A stretch of 64,000 nt of DNA, from positions 682,001-746,000 of the forward strand of contig CANLQL010000002.1 in the NCBI GenBank assembly GCA_947493265.1. The letters run 5' to 3'. The stretch is from an uncultured Litoreibacter sp. GTDB taxonomy: Bacteria > Pseudomonadota > Alphaproteobacteria > Rhodobacterales > Rhodobacteraceae. This document shows, one piece after another, positions 44,548-53,022 of this stretch. The position numbers and the translations under genes are program-made. The notes under the pieces are model-generated. The model had not been told where the DNA came from. It searched no databases and was given only the letters and a program-made list of their open reading frames with translations. Every line of letters begins with the position of its first letter. Positions within the stretch are counted from its first letter, which is position 1.

Positions 44548-45354
44548 ATGGACGATGGCTGTCCCGATGGAGACAGCACAGTGAGCGTGATCTCGGCTCA
44601 GAATCTCGACCTCGTGTTTGAGACAGCGGACGGGCCCGTTCACGCCTTGAAAGACATCTCGCTGGAGATTGAAAAAGGCGATTTCGTCAGTTTCATCGGG
44701 CCATCGGGATGCGGCAAGACAACCTTGCTACGTGTAATCGCGGCGCTTGAGACGCCTACGGGTGGGGAAATTACCGTAAACGGGGTCAGTCCGGATGAGG
44801 CGCGCAAAAACCGCGCTTATGGCTATGTATTTCAGGCGGCGGGGCTCTACCCGTGGCGCACGATTTCAGGGAATATCCAGCTTCCTCTTGAAATCATGGG
44901 GTATTCCAAGGCGGAAAAACAAAAACGCGTCGAAAATGTCCTTGGTCTGGTGGAATTGTCTGAATTTGGCGGGAAATTTCCATGGCAGTTGTCTGGCGGG
45001 ATGCAGCAGCGTGCCTCTATTGCCCGTGCGCTGGCATTTGATGCGGATATTCTGTTGATGGACGAGCCATTTGGCGCGTTGGATGAGATCGTGCGCGACA
45101 ATCTGAACGAACAATTGCTCAAACTGTGGGACCGCACCGGCAAGACCATTGGATTTGTCACCCATTCGATCCCAGAAGCGGTTTATCTGTCCACCAAGAT
45201 CGTGGTCATGAGCCCGCGTCCCGGCCGGATATTTGAAGTGATCGACAGCCCTTTGCCGCGGGATCGCCCGCTGGATATTCGCGACACACCCGAATTTATC
45301 GAAGTTGCGCACCGGGTCCGCGAAGGATTGCGGGCAGGGCATATTGATGAGTAG
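44548..45354 (+). CDS. ABC transporter ATPase, pyrimidine-type importer
   Basis: Up to 268 aa, SsuB/TauB/ThiZ-like. Walker A GPSGCGKTTLL, signature LSGGMQQRASIARAL, Walker B ILLMDEPFGALDE and switch VTHSIPEA. A GTG at 44581 behind GGAGACAG may be the true start, because family similarity begins at VISAQNLDL. Energises uptake of a pyrimidine or hydantoin-type substrate through the two permeases downstream. Confidence 0.9.
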   Translation: MDDGCPDGDSTVSVISAQNLDLVFETADGPVHALKDISLEIEKGDFVSFIGPSGCGKTTLLRVIAALETPTGGEITVNGVSPDEARKNRAYGYVFQAAGLYPWRTISGNIQLPLEIMGYSKAEKQKRVENVLGLVELSEFGGKFPWQLSGGMQQRASIARALAFDADILLMDEPFGALDEIVRDNLNEQLLKLWDRTGKTIGFVTHSIPEAVYLSTKIVVMSPRPGRIFEVIDSPLPRDRPLDIRDTPEFIEVAHRVREGLRAGHIDE

Positions 45355-45781
45355 CGACCTTCCCATAAGGATGGCGGCCACGGCAGACGCGCCTGCTTGC
45401 GCGAAGATCATCAATGATTGGATCGATCAAACACCGTGGATGGGCCGCGCCGACACACCGGAAGCCATCACGACAGCAATTCGCGAGGGTATCCCGAAAC
45501 GCGATTTCTACGTTATCGGAGACCCGATTGAAGGCTATCTGTCGCTTGACCCAACGATCAATCTGATCGGCGGTTTCTACACATCCAAACCCGGACATGG
45601 TCTGGGCAAGGCGCTTTTGGATCGTGCGAAAGCGGGGCGCGACTATATCCAGCTTTGGACTCATGAGCCGAACACCGGCGCGCGGCGCTTTTATGCCCGC
45701 GAAGGATTTACAGAAGTGGACCGCGATCCAAACCGGTCCGGCGGCGGCATCCCGGAGCTGCGATTGGAATGGCACCGATGA
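45347..45781 (+). CDS. GNAT-family N-acetyltransferase
   Basis: 144-aa GNAT fold. LPIRMAATADAPACAKIIND at the N terminus, IGGFYTSKPGHGLGKALLDR as the acetyl-CoA loop region, and EPNTGARRFYAREGFTEVDR at the C terminus. The ATG overlaps the ATPase stop and its own stop overlaps the permease ATG. It is thus fixed within a transporter operon. The substrate is unknown; an amine product of pyrimidine breakdown is one idea. Confidence 0.85.
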   Translation: MSSDLPIRMAATADAPACAKIINDWIDQTPWMGRADTPEAITTAIREGIPKRDFYVIGDPIEGYLSLDPTINLIGGFYTSKPGHGLGKALLDRAKAGRDYIQLWTHEPNTGARRFYAREGFTEVDRDPNRSGGGIPELRLEWHR

Positions 45782-46692
45782 GAAGCCTGTTGCCTGTCCT
45801 CAGTGTTCTCGCCGTGATTGTTGCGGCCTGGTACCTGGCCTGTGTTCCGATGAATATCAAGGAAACACTAACAGGGCTCGAGCGCGCTGGGGCAGAGATT
45901 TCCGGCGGTACAGCCTCTGAGCGGCGCGACGCAAGTGGAGTCGCTTTGGTGGCGCAAAATACCTTTGCCATAGCAGACACCTGGGCGCAGGAGCGCCCGC
46001 GCTTGCCCGCGCCCCATCAGGTTCTGTCAGAGCTTTGGTCAACAACCGTAGACAAGAAAATCACCTCCAAACGCAGCTTGGTTTTTCACGGATGGATTAC
46101 CTTAAGCGCGACGATGCTGGGTTTTGCAATTGGGACGGGGCTTGGAATTATCCTCGCTGTTTCAATTGTTTACAGCCGTGTCATGGATATGAGCGTGATG
46201 CCTTGGGCGATTGTCAGTCAAACCATTCCGATCATTGCGCTGGCCCCGATGATCATTGTTGTGCTGTATTCGATCGGCATTCAGGGGATCATCCCGAAGG
46301 CGGTGATCTCGGCTTATCTCAGCTTTTTTCCGGTGGTTGTGGGTATGGTGAAAGGGTTGCGCAGCCCTGATCATATGCAGCTTGATTTGCTGCGCACTTA
46401 CAATGCCAACAAATCACAAGGGTTCTGGAAATTGCGGCTTCCGGCCTCAATGCCGTATCTGTTTGCCTCCCTCAAAATCGCAGTGGCCGCGTCTTTGGTG
46501 GGGGCCATTGTGGGTGAGCTTCCAACAGGGGCTGTGCGTGGTCTGGGCGCGCGGATGCTGACGGGCAGCTATTACGGACAGACAGTGCAAATCTGGTCTG
46601 CGCTTTTTGCAGCGGCTATCCTGGCCGCATGTCTCGTTGGTCTTATCGCGTTGATTGAACGGTTGGTCGTCAAACGGATGGGGTTGGGATGA
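45778..46692 (+). CDS. ABC transporter permease, pyrimidine-type importer (subunit 1)
   Basis: 304-aa SsuC/ThiX-like permease. N-terminal helix LPVLSVLAVIVAAWYLA, a long periplasmic stretch to about residue 95, then helices and the EAA loop FWKLRLPASMPYLFASLKIA. AIVSQTIPIIALAPMIIVV is typical. The ATG at 45778 overlaps the GNAT stop; the track start is three codons earlier. Forms a heterodimer with the next gene product. Confidence 0.9.
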   Translation: MRSLLPVLSVLAVIVAAWYLACVPMNIKETLTGLERAGAEISGGTASERRDASGVALVAQNTFAIADTWAQERPRLPAPHQVLSELWSTTVDKKITSKRSLVFHGWITLSATMLGFAIGTGLGIILAVSIVYSRVMDMSVMPWAIVSQTIPIIALAPMIIVVLYSIGIQGIIPKAVISAYLSFFPVVVGMVKGLRSPDHMQLDLLRTYNANKSQGFWKLRLPASMPYLFASLKIAVAASLVGAIVGELPTGAVRGLGARMLTGSYYGQTVQIWSALFAAAILAACLVGLIALIERLVVKRMGLG

Positions 46693-47540
46693 GTTTCGTT
46701 CTCGCAGCCATTGGTATCTGGGTCGCGGGGTGGGCGCTGAATGTGCGCCTTGCCAACAGCGCATCGTCGCAAACGAAAGCAGTGTCCCTGGGCATCCCGC
46801 TGATTTTCGGGGCCACAATTCTGATCGTTTGGGAGCTTGTCGTGCGCGGGCTGGAGGTCCCTTTGGTGATCTTGCCGCCCCCAAGCCAGATCGCGGCGAC
46901 CTTTGCGCGCGAAACCGCGATCCTTTGGGCGGATTTCGTACAAACCTTCGTCAAAGGGGCCTTGTCTGGCTACGTGATTGGCTGTGTGGCCGCATTCGTC
47001 TTGGCCATTCTGGTCGACCGGTTCGACTTCCTGCGCCGCGGGTTGCTGCCGGTGGGCGCTTTCATGGCCGCTTTGCCCATCGTCGGCACGGCCCCCATTC
47101 TGGTGATGTGGTTTGGCTTTGACTGGCAGTCAAAGGCGGCCGTTGTCGTGGTGATGGTGTTCTTTCCGATGCTGGTCAATACTGTCGCTGGCCTGCGGGA
47201 GACGACGGCGATGCAAAACGATCTGATGCAGACATATGGGGCCAGCTATTGGCAAAGTTTCCTAAAACTTCGGTTGCCAGCCGCGATGCCCTTTGTCTTT
47301 AACGGGCTGAAGATTTCGACCACACTGGCTTTGATTGGGGCAATCGTCGCAGAATTTTTCGGATCACCAACGCTGGGTATGGGGTTCCGCATATCGACCT
47401 CGGTGGGTCAACTAGCGTTGGATATGGTCTGGGCAGAAATCGTGGTCGCGGCCCTTGCAGGATCCGCCTTCTACGGCGTGATCACATTATTGGAACGCGC
47501 GGTGACCTTCTGGCACCCGTCACAACGAAAACAAACTTAA
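46689..47540 (+). CDS. ABC transporter permease, pyrimidine-type importer (subunit 2)
   Basis: 283-aa partner permease overlapping subunit 1 by four bases. Helices include AAIGIWVAGWALNVRLA, GYVIGCVAAFVLAILV and ALPIVGTAPILVMWFGF. EAA loop FLKLRLPAAMPFVFNGLKI. The paired permeases plus NMT1-like binding protein match importers found beside reductive pyrimidine genes. Confidence 0.9.
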   Translation: MSFVLAAIGIWVAGWALNVRLANSASSQTKAVSLGIPLIFGATILIVWELVVRGLEVPLVILPPPSQIAATFARETAILWADFVQTFVKGALSGYVIGCVAAFVLAILVDRFDFLRRGLLPVGAFMAALPIVGTAPILVMWFGFDWQSKAAVVVVMVFFPMLVNTVAGLRETTAMQNDLMQTYGASYWQSFLKLRLPAAMPFVFNGLKISTTLALIGAIVAEFFGSPTLGMGFRISTSVGQLALDMVWAEIVVAALAGSAFYGVITLLERAVTFWHPSQRKQT

Positions 47541-47561
47541 ATCAACCTGGAGGTAATGAAG

Positions 47562-48557
47562 ATGAAGAAACTACTGACAAGCGCAGCGCTCGCATTGGCG
47601 CTGGCGACAGGATCGGCGGTCGCTGATGGACATGCAAACAGTGTGAAGCTGCAGCTGCAATGGGTCACGCAAGCGCAATTTGCAGGCTACTACGTTGCGC
47701 TGGACAAAGGCTTTTATGAAGAAGAAGGGCTAGATGTGACGATCCTGCCGGGTGGTCCTGATATCGCACCGCCACAGGTTTTGGCAGGCGGCGGCGCTGA
47801 TGTCATGCTGAACTGGATGCCATCTGCTTTGGCTGCGCGCGAAAAGGGTCTGCCCGTGGTGAATATCGCGCAGCCGTTCAAAACCTCCGGTCTGATGCTG
47901 ACCTGCTGGAAAGACACTGGCATTCTCAGCCCGCAGGACTTCAAAGGCAAAACCATTGGGGTTTGGTTCTTCGGCAACGAATACCCGTTCCTCAGCTGGA
48001 TGTCTCAGGAAGGTATTTCGACCGATGGGGGCGAAGACGGTGTGACGGTTCTCAAGCAGGGCTTTAACGTTGATCCGCTTTTGCAGCGTCAGGCTGATTG
48101 TATCTCCACGATGACGTATAATGAATATGGTCAAGTGCTGGATGCGGGCGTGTCCGAGGACGAATTGGTGACGTTCAAATACGAAGACCAAGGCGTCGCA
48201 ACGCTGGAAGATGGCATCTATGCGCTGGAAGAAAACCTGGAAGATCCAGTGTTCAAAGACAAGATGGTGCGTTTCGTTCGGGCGTCGATGAAGGGCTGGA
48301 AATATGCCGAAGCCAATCCGGATGAGGCCGCTGGTATCGTGCTCGACAATGACGAAACAGGCGCCCAGTCAGAGGCGCATCAGGTTCGCATGATGGGCGA
48401 GATTGCCAAGCTGACAGCGGGTTCCGATGGATCGCTGGACGAAGCAGATTTCGACCGCACAGTGGCCACACTATTGGCGGGGGGGTCCGACCCAGTGATC
48501 ACCAAAACACCGGAAGGTGCATGGACATCTGAGATCACGGATGCCGCTTTGAAGTGA
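47562..48557 (+). CDS. NMT1/Thi5-like periplasmic substrate-binding protein, pyrimidine-type
   Basis: 331 aa. Signal peptide MKKLLTSAALALALATGSAVA. KLQLQWVTQAQFAGYYVALD is the ThiY/NMT1 hallmark of binding proteins for pyrimidine-like rings. ILPGGPDIAPPQVLAGGGAD and FFGNEYPFLSWMSQEG follow. The ATG at 47562 is correctly spaced from GGAGGTA, while the track's ATG at 47556 is too close. Last gene before a strong terminator. Confidence 0.9.
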   Translation: MKKLLTSAALALALATGSAVADGHANSVKLQLQWVTQAQFAGYYVALDKGFYEEEGLDVTILPGGPDIAPPQVLAGGGADVMLNWMPSALAAREKGLPVVNIAQPFKTSGLMLTCWKDTGILSPQDFKGKTIGVWFFGNEYPFLSWMSQEGISTDGGEDGVTVLKQGFNVDPLLQRQADCISTMTYNEYGQVLDAGVSEDELVTFKYEDQGVATLEDGIYALEENLEDPVFKDKMVRFVRASMKGWKYAEANPDEAAGIVLDNDETGAQSEAHQVRMMGEIAKLTAGSDGSLDEADFDRTVATLLAGGSDPVITKTPEGAWTSEITDAALK

Positions 48558-48574
48558 TCCGAACCACATGAACG

Positions 48575-48612
48575 GAAATGGCACGTGTCGAACCCTGTCA
48601 CGTGCCATTTTC
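48575..48612 (+). terminator. Terminator of the pyrimidine transporter operon
   Basis: GAAATGGCACGTG, an 11-nt loop, then CACGTGCCATTTTC: about a 12-bp stem with U-rich 3' side, 18 nt after the binding-protein stop. It is consistent with an intrinsic terminator and possibly works in both directions. Confidence 0.8.
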
Positions 48613-48846
48613 ATATGTAATCCGGCGAAAAACGACAGTTTTGGGGCCAAAATGTTGGATTTATGCAATAAAAGCTTGCCCCGTTTGCCTGCCCGTGCGA
48701 TTCTTTCCTCAATAATAAACCCATGAGGCAGGGTTAGGTCCGCAAAAGGACCACGAGTAGTTTTATAAAAAAGTCCGTCCCGGATCGTGCGTTGTTGCGG
48801 CCGAGGTCGTGGCGCTCTGCCATCATGATATAGCGCGAGGCGGGCT
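48613..48846 (+). other. AT-richer leader upstream of the choice-of-anchor/Hint gene
   Basis: 234 nt without a gene I can support. It contains GGTCC-GCAAAA-GGACC (48737-48752) and a nearby TTTTATAAAAAA run, and presumably the promoter of the downstream gene. No clear ribosome site precedes the ATG at 48847 beyond GAGGCGGG. Confidence 0.4.
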
Positions 48847-50412
48847 ATGGTCACGGTGACAACGAATGCGTCGGCAACGGCGATGGCGGAGGAAATATTT
48901 GGTGCAGGCGTCACGATTGTGGACGCAGATTACACCGGATGGAGTCAATCTTCAGGGATTTATTCAAACGGCGACACTCTGTCGCCTGGCGTGGCACCCG
49001 GCGATACCGGCGTCATCCTGTCCACCGGGCGTGCGTCGCGGTTCCGAAATAATTCCGGCGAAGCAAACCAGCGCCCCAACACCTCCACCAATACACCTGG
49101 TCAAAACAATGACCCGCAGTTCAACGCCATTGCGGGAGGGTCAACATTCGACGCCAGTTATCTGGAGGTGGATTTCATTCCCACCGAAAGCACTTACTCG
49201 ATCCAGTTTGTCTATGCCTCAGAAGAGTTTCCGGAATTCGTTGGCTCAAACTTCAATGATATTGTCGCGGTTTGGATAAACGGGGTAGCGGTCAACCTCG
49301 CTGTTGGGTCCGGAACCGCCAATATCGGCAACATCAATGATAACGCGAACCAGAACCTCTACAACGACAACACGGGCGATCAGTTCAACACTGAAATGGA
49401 CGGGTTTACAGTGACGCTGACGCTAACCCTGAACGTGGTCCCGAACATGATCAATTCGATAAAGATTGGTGTCGCGGATGTCGGTGACAGCAACTACGAC
49501 ACGAGTCTTCTGATTGCTGGCGGTTCGATCCAAAGCGATGTTCTGGCGTCTGATGATGCCTATACGGTGGTCACGAACGGCACGCCTGAGCTGGACGTTT
49601 TGGCCAATGACACAGCTGCGTCCGGGGCAGCTTTGACCGTGACCCAGATTAATGGTGTCGATGTTTCTGTCGGAGATACGGTGACGCTGCCTTTGGGGCA
49701 AACTGTCACGCTGAACGCCGATGGCACGTTGAGCCTTGTGAACACGTCATCGCCTGATGATTTCAACTTCACCTACACGATCACGGACGGCTCTGGCGTT
49801 GAGGATGTGGCGTTTGTCCAAATCGACACGGTGCCGTGCTTTGTAGCGGGCACCAAGATACAGACACCGGACGGGGAAAGGGATGTCGAAACCCTGCAAC
49901 CGGGGGATCTGGTTGATACGCTCGACAATGGACCTTTGCCGCTGAAATGGATCGGGCGGCGGACGGTCCCTGCAACGGATGATTACGCGCCGATTGCTAT
50001 TGCGGCCGGGACGTTCGGCAAGCACGGCAAATTGCGCGTGTCGCCCAATCACCGCATTCTTGTGCGCAATCACATGTCGGAGCTTTTGTTCGGCGCGGGC
50101 GAGGTGTTGATCGCGGCTAAAGATCTGGTCACAGGCGGTCGCGTGCGCGTCGATCAAAGCGCGCCGGATGTCGAATATGTCCATATCCTGTTTGATGACC
50201 ACCAAGTCGTGTTCTCGGAAGGGCTGGCCACGGAAAGCTTTTTGCCGGGGCCGCAAGTGCTCAACAGTTTTGAGCATGAGGTTATGGAAGAGATTTGTAC
50301 GCTGTTCCCGGAGATCGATCCGGAAACAGGGGAAGGCTACGGTAAATCTGCCCGTCACAGCCTGAAATCCTACGAGGCCCGCGTTCTCGTGAAAGCAGGC
50401 CTCGCCGCGTAA
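48847..50412 (+). CDS. Choice-of-anchor L and Hint domain protein
   Basis: 521 aa, three parts. Residues ~15-235 are a choice-of-anchor L domain (GDTGVILSTGRASRFRNNSG, QFVYASEEFPEF). Residues ~240-325 are a cadherin/VCBS-like segment (SDDAYTVVTNGTPELDVLAN). From Cys331 a Hint_2 domain follows (CFVAGTKIQTPDGERDVETL, RVSPNHRILV). There is no Sec signal peptide and the acidic, low-basic composition suits type I secretion. The Hint part may self-cleave. No secretion genes adjoin it. Confidence 0.85.
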   Translation: MVTVTTNASATAMAEEIFGAGVTIVDADYTGWSQSSGIYSNGDTLSPGVAPGDTGVILSTGRASRFRNNSGEANQRPNTSTNTPGQNNDPQFNAIAGGSTFDASYLEVDFIPTESTYSIQFVYASEEFPEFVGSNFNDIVAVWINGVAVNLAVGSGTANIGNINDNANQNLYNDNTGDQFNTEMDGFTVTLTLTLNVVPNMINSIKIGVADVGDSNYDTSLLIAGGSIQSDVLASDDAYTVVTNGTPELDVLANDTAASGAALTVTQINGVDVSVGDTVTLPLGQTVTLNADGTLSLVNTSSPDDFNFTYTITDGSGVEDVAFVQIDTVPCFVAGTKIQTPDGERDVETLQPGDLVDTLDNGPLPLKWIGRRTVPATDDYAPIAIAAGTFGKHGKLRVSPNHRILVRNHMSELLFGAGEVLIAAKDLVTGGRVRVDQSAPDVEYVHILFDDHQVVFSEGLATESFLPGPQVLNSFEHEVMEEICTLFPEIDPETGEGYGKSARHSLKSYEARVLVKAGLAA

Positions 50413-50433
50413 AACCACATCAAAGACCGGGGT

Positions 50434-51399
50434 TTAGCCCATCTGCGACGGACCAGCGGGATCATCTGTGGCCACGATGTGGTAAAGGCTCGCCTCACCA
50501 GACATTGCGGGAACAGCCGTGTGGCGTAGCCCCGCGGGCACCATTGCAGTGTCACCGGGGTTCAGGCTGGTTTCGCCCCCCTCCCAAACAAGTCGCCAAT
50601 GGCCTCGCATTGGCATCAGGACCGACGCGCGATCGTGGCTGTGCAGTTCCTCAGTGGCCGAACTTCTGGTCAGCAAGTCCACGTCAAAGCCGGGGCGGTC
50701 GCGGATGATGCCGTTTTCGCCGATCACCTTTACGGGCTTGTCCTTGGCCAGCGCCACCATATCCCAGTAGCGTCGCACACCCATGCCAACGACCTGCGCC
50801 GGCGTCATTTCCGGGTAAGTTTCCAGTTCAGCCTCGCTCAGCAGCGGCATTGGGGAAACACCTTCTGGAAGGGATTGGCCCTGCTTGGTGTCATAGAGCT
50901 TACCGTTCTCTCCCAGAACCAGCCCGTGATCTGTCGCATCCTCAATCACTTGCGGTGCCCAAGTGACACCGCCACCTGCATCATCGCCACCAAGTATGGC
51001 CATGATCATCCCGTAGTCGGTTCCAATGTTTTCAAACCCTCTGAAAATGCCTGTCGGAATATTGATGATATCACCTTCTTCCAACACGACCTCGCCCGCG
51101 GTGCCGTAGCGACCCCAGAAAAAGCGCCAGCGGCCTTTGAGGACAAAGAAAACCTCTGCAGTTGTGTGAGAATGCAGGGAGTTGCGGCATTTCGGTGGCT
51201 GGCCCGCCGCGCCAATATTGAACCCGATCGGTTCTGCAATATGGACATGCTGATCGGGGCTCTCGGAGACGCCACCGCCAATGATCGTAAAGTTCTCCTT
51301 TTGATCAGAACCCGGCGTATGTGCGTCGATAAACGCCGTTTTGCACGGTTGCAAATCGCCATAACGAACGATGTTTTCTGCCATTTTAGCGGGGGTCAT
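50434..51399 (-). CDS. Bicupin protein of unknown function
   Basis: 321 aa with two cupin domains. The first, near residues 70-135, has CRNSLHSHTTAEVFFVLKGR and a later EEGDIINIPTGIFRGF. The second, near 240-310, has ELHSHDRASVLMPMRGHWRL and PGDTAMVPAGLRHTA. Both keep His-x-His elements that could bind a metal. It might be a dioxygenase or isomerase. Starts within the stop of the PPOX-like gene (4-nt overlap) and is the last gene of the unit. Convergent with the Hint gene. Confidence 0.78.
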   Translation of the reverse strand: MTPAKMAENIVRYGDLQPCKTAFIDAHTPGSDQKENFTIIGGGVSESPDQHVHIAEPIGFNIGAAGQPPKCRNSLHSHTTAEVFFVLKGRWRFFWGRYGTAGEVVLEEGDIINIPTGIFRGFENIGTDYGMIMAILGGDDAGGGVTWAPQVIEDATDHGLVLGENGKLYDTKQGQSLPEGVSPMPLLSEAELETYPEMTPAQVVGMGVRRYWDMVALAKDKPVKVIGENGIIRDRPGFDVDLLTRSSATEELHSHDRASVLMPMRGHWRLVWEGGETSLNPGDTAMVPAGLRHTAVPAMSGEASLYHIVATDDPAGPSQMG

Positions 51400-52028
51400 T
51401 TCTGTTCCTTCCAGGTCGGGTCCACGGCTGTCAGCCGGGCTTCGAGCATAGTTATATGTTGGGTCATTTCGGCAAGCTTCGGGCCAAGAAGCGATTGCAT
51501 CTCGGTCTCGGTAAATCGGCGCTCGATGTATTTCGGGCAGTTCCAGTCGAAGCTGTGAACTTGCAAGGTCACAAGGCGTTCCGCCTCTGGCCCGCCCTCG
51601 ACATGCAGTTGGTGACGCAATTCCGGGTCGTCTGCGGCTGCCACGACTTTCGCCGTGGCCAGCATTTTCAGCCGCGCCCGGCGGGCGTAATCCATAAAAA
51701 ACAGTGAAACGCGGTCGTTTGTATCAAGGTTGCCTGCGCTGACGAACTGCTTGTTTCCAGCGTAATCTGCAAATCCCAGCGTCTTTGGTCCCAAGACCTT
51801 CATGAACTCAACCGGTCCGCCGCGATGTTGGATGTATGGCCAACCGCTTTCTGAAACCGTTGCGATATAGCAAGAAGACCGGCTTTCGATGAAGGCTTTT
51901 TCGTCGTTGCCCAAAGCGTCTGGGGCAGGGCGGTCGGTGACATGTTGGTACTTTTCGCGCGTACCGCTTGCGCTTTGGCGGTCCTGAACCGCTTGAGTGA
52001 AAAGGGTCTTGTAATATTGGTCTCTCAT
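51396..52028 (-). CDS. PPOX-class FMN-binding split-barrel protein
   Basis: 210 aa. FIESRSSCYIATVSESGWPY and IQHRGGPVEFMKVLG form the typical FMN half-barrel, and NDRVSLFFMDYARRARLKM continues it. C-terminal WNCPKYIERRFTETEMQ is seen in the long pyridoxamine-oxidase-like flavoproteins. Overlaps neighbours by four bases on each side, so translation is coupled. Substrate unknown. Confidence 0.8.
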   Translation of the reverse strand: MRDQYYKTLFTQAVQDRQSASGTREKYQHVTDRPAPDALGNDEKAFIESRSSCYIATVSESGWPYIQHRGGPVEFMKVLGPKTLGFADYAGNKQFVSAGNLDTNDRVSLFFMDYARRARLKMLATAKVVAAADDPELRHQLHVEGGPEAERLVTLQVHSFDWNCPKYIERRFTETEMQSLLGPKLAEMTQHITMLEARLTAVDPTWKEQK

Positions 52029-52999
52029 AGCGCGCCGCTGTGGATCAGTATCTGTTTCCAGATCGAGATCTCGTCGACCAGGGTGTATTCATGGCGAAGC
52101 CCCCAAGGACCAAACTCAGCATGGGTCATTCCCATAATGTAGACATCCGCACCTGTTGGCACGCCGTAGCTGCCATACCCATCATGTTTGCCGCTGAGCG
52201 ACCAGCGAACAGCTGCGCGCGGGCTCATCAACGGGTCTTCGCGCCCGATGACATGATCGATCTTGAAAGTGGCCGAGGGGAAGGAGGACCGGAACGGCAA
52301 CCAAAGCTGATCTGCCCCCGCCCAGCTGATGTCTGAGCGATCACCGGCATGGTGGACGTGGCAAGCACGGTCATATTCAGCCGGGATCACGGCAAAGTCC
52401 TTGTCCATGATCCGCGTCAGAATATCGGCCAGCTTCGCGCCCCATTCATTGTCGTTGCCGCGGGAATTATATCCCCCATCCACATCATCAGCGGCGGTGA
52501 AAGGTTTGATGCAAGCTTCTGGACCCCCTTCGCGCGCGATCAAATCCTGTGTGAAGCTTCGCGGCTCCATGCCCAGTTGGCGGACAATGCCACCGGTGTC
52601 GCGGATCAACCATTCATCATAGATGGCGTTGTCCTTGGCCGCACAATCCGCAATCGCCCGGATTTGAAACGATTTGCCTGTGGGCGGCCCAAAAAACCCG
52701 TGGCCTTTATGGGTGCCGGTGGTCAGCAAGCGGTGCGATGACAAAAACCCGGCCTCCGCATCGCCGGACCAGATCACATCTTCGCCCATCAATTGCCGGT
52801 CGGGAAATTCCGCCAAGGTGGCCATTGTGCCGTTGATTACTGCCTGGTTGCCCCGGACCAGTCCGGACGGGAACCGCATCGGCAAATCGGGGGCGTAATA
52901 ATCGTTCAACGTGGCCAGCCCGCGATCCTCCCAAATTTCCTTGGTGATCTTCAAAATATAGTCGGGCAGGTCCGCAAACTGGTTCGAAAAACCCTTCAT
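52025..52999 (-). CDS. Tandem SnoaL-like (NTF2-fold) protein
   Basis: 324 aa with two SnoaL-like halves. The first is about residues 10-150 (ITKEIWEDRGLATLNDYYAP, GFFGPPTGKSFQIRAIADCA). The second, about 180-320, has IMDKDFAVIPAEYDRACHVH, SWAGADQLWLPFRSSFPSAT and GVPTGADVYIMGMTHAEFG. NTF2-fold proteins of this kind act as cyclases or hydrolases on small polar substrates. The ATG at 52999 is favoured over the track's start inside lacI. Function unknown. Confidence 0.75.
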   Translation of the reverse strand: MKGFSNQFADLPDYILKITKEIWEDRGLATLNDYYAPDLPMRFPSGLVRGNQAVINGTMATLAEFPDRQLMGEDVIWSGDAEAGFLSSHRLLTTGTHKGHGFFGPPTGKSFQIRAIADCAAKDNAIYDEWLIRDTGGIVRQLGMEPRSFTQDLIAREGGPEACIKPFTAADDVDGGYNSRGNDNEWGAKLADILTRIMDKDFAVIPAEYDRACHVHHAGDRSDISWAGADQLWLPFRSSFPSATFKIDHVIGREDPLMSPRAAVRWSLSGKHDGYGSYGVPTGADVYIMGMTHAEFGPWGLRHEYTLVDEISIWKQILIHSGAL

Positions 53000-53022
53000 C
53001 TCAATACTGTCCTTTTGGCATT

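Noticed and set aside
48737-48752. GGTCC-GCAAAA-GGACC hairpin as a terminator or riboswitch
   Set aside because: Only five base pairs with no T-run at the right distance; kept only as a note in the leader entry.
50599-51558. 319-aa plus-strand ORF opposite the bicupin
   Set aside because: Crosses the cupin/PPOX gene boundary and has no family features; the minus-strand genes are coupled by a four-base overlap.
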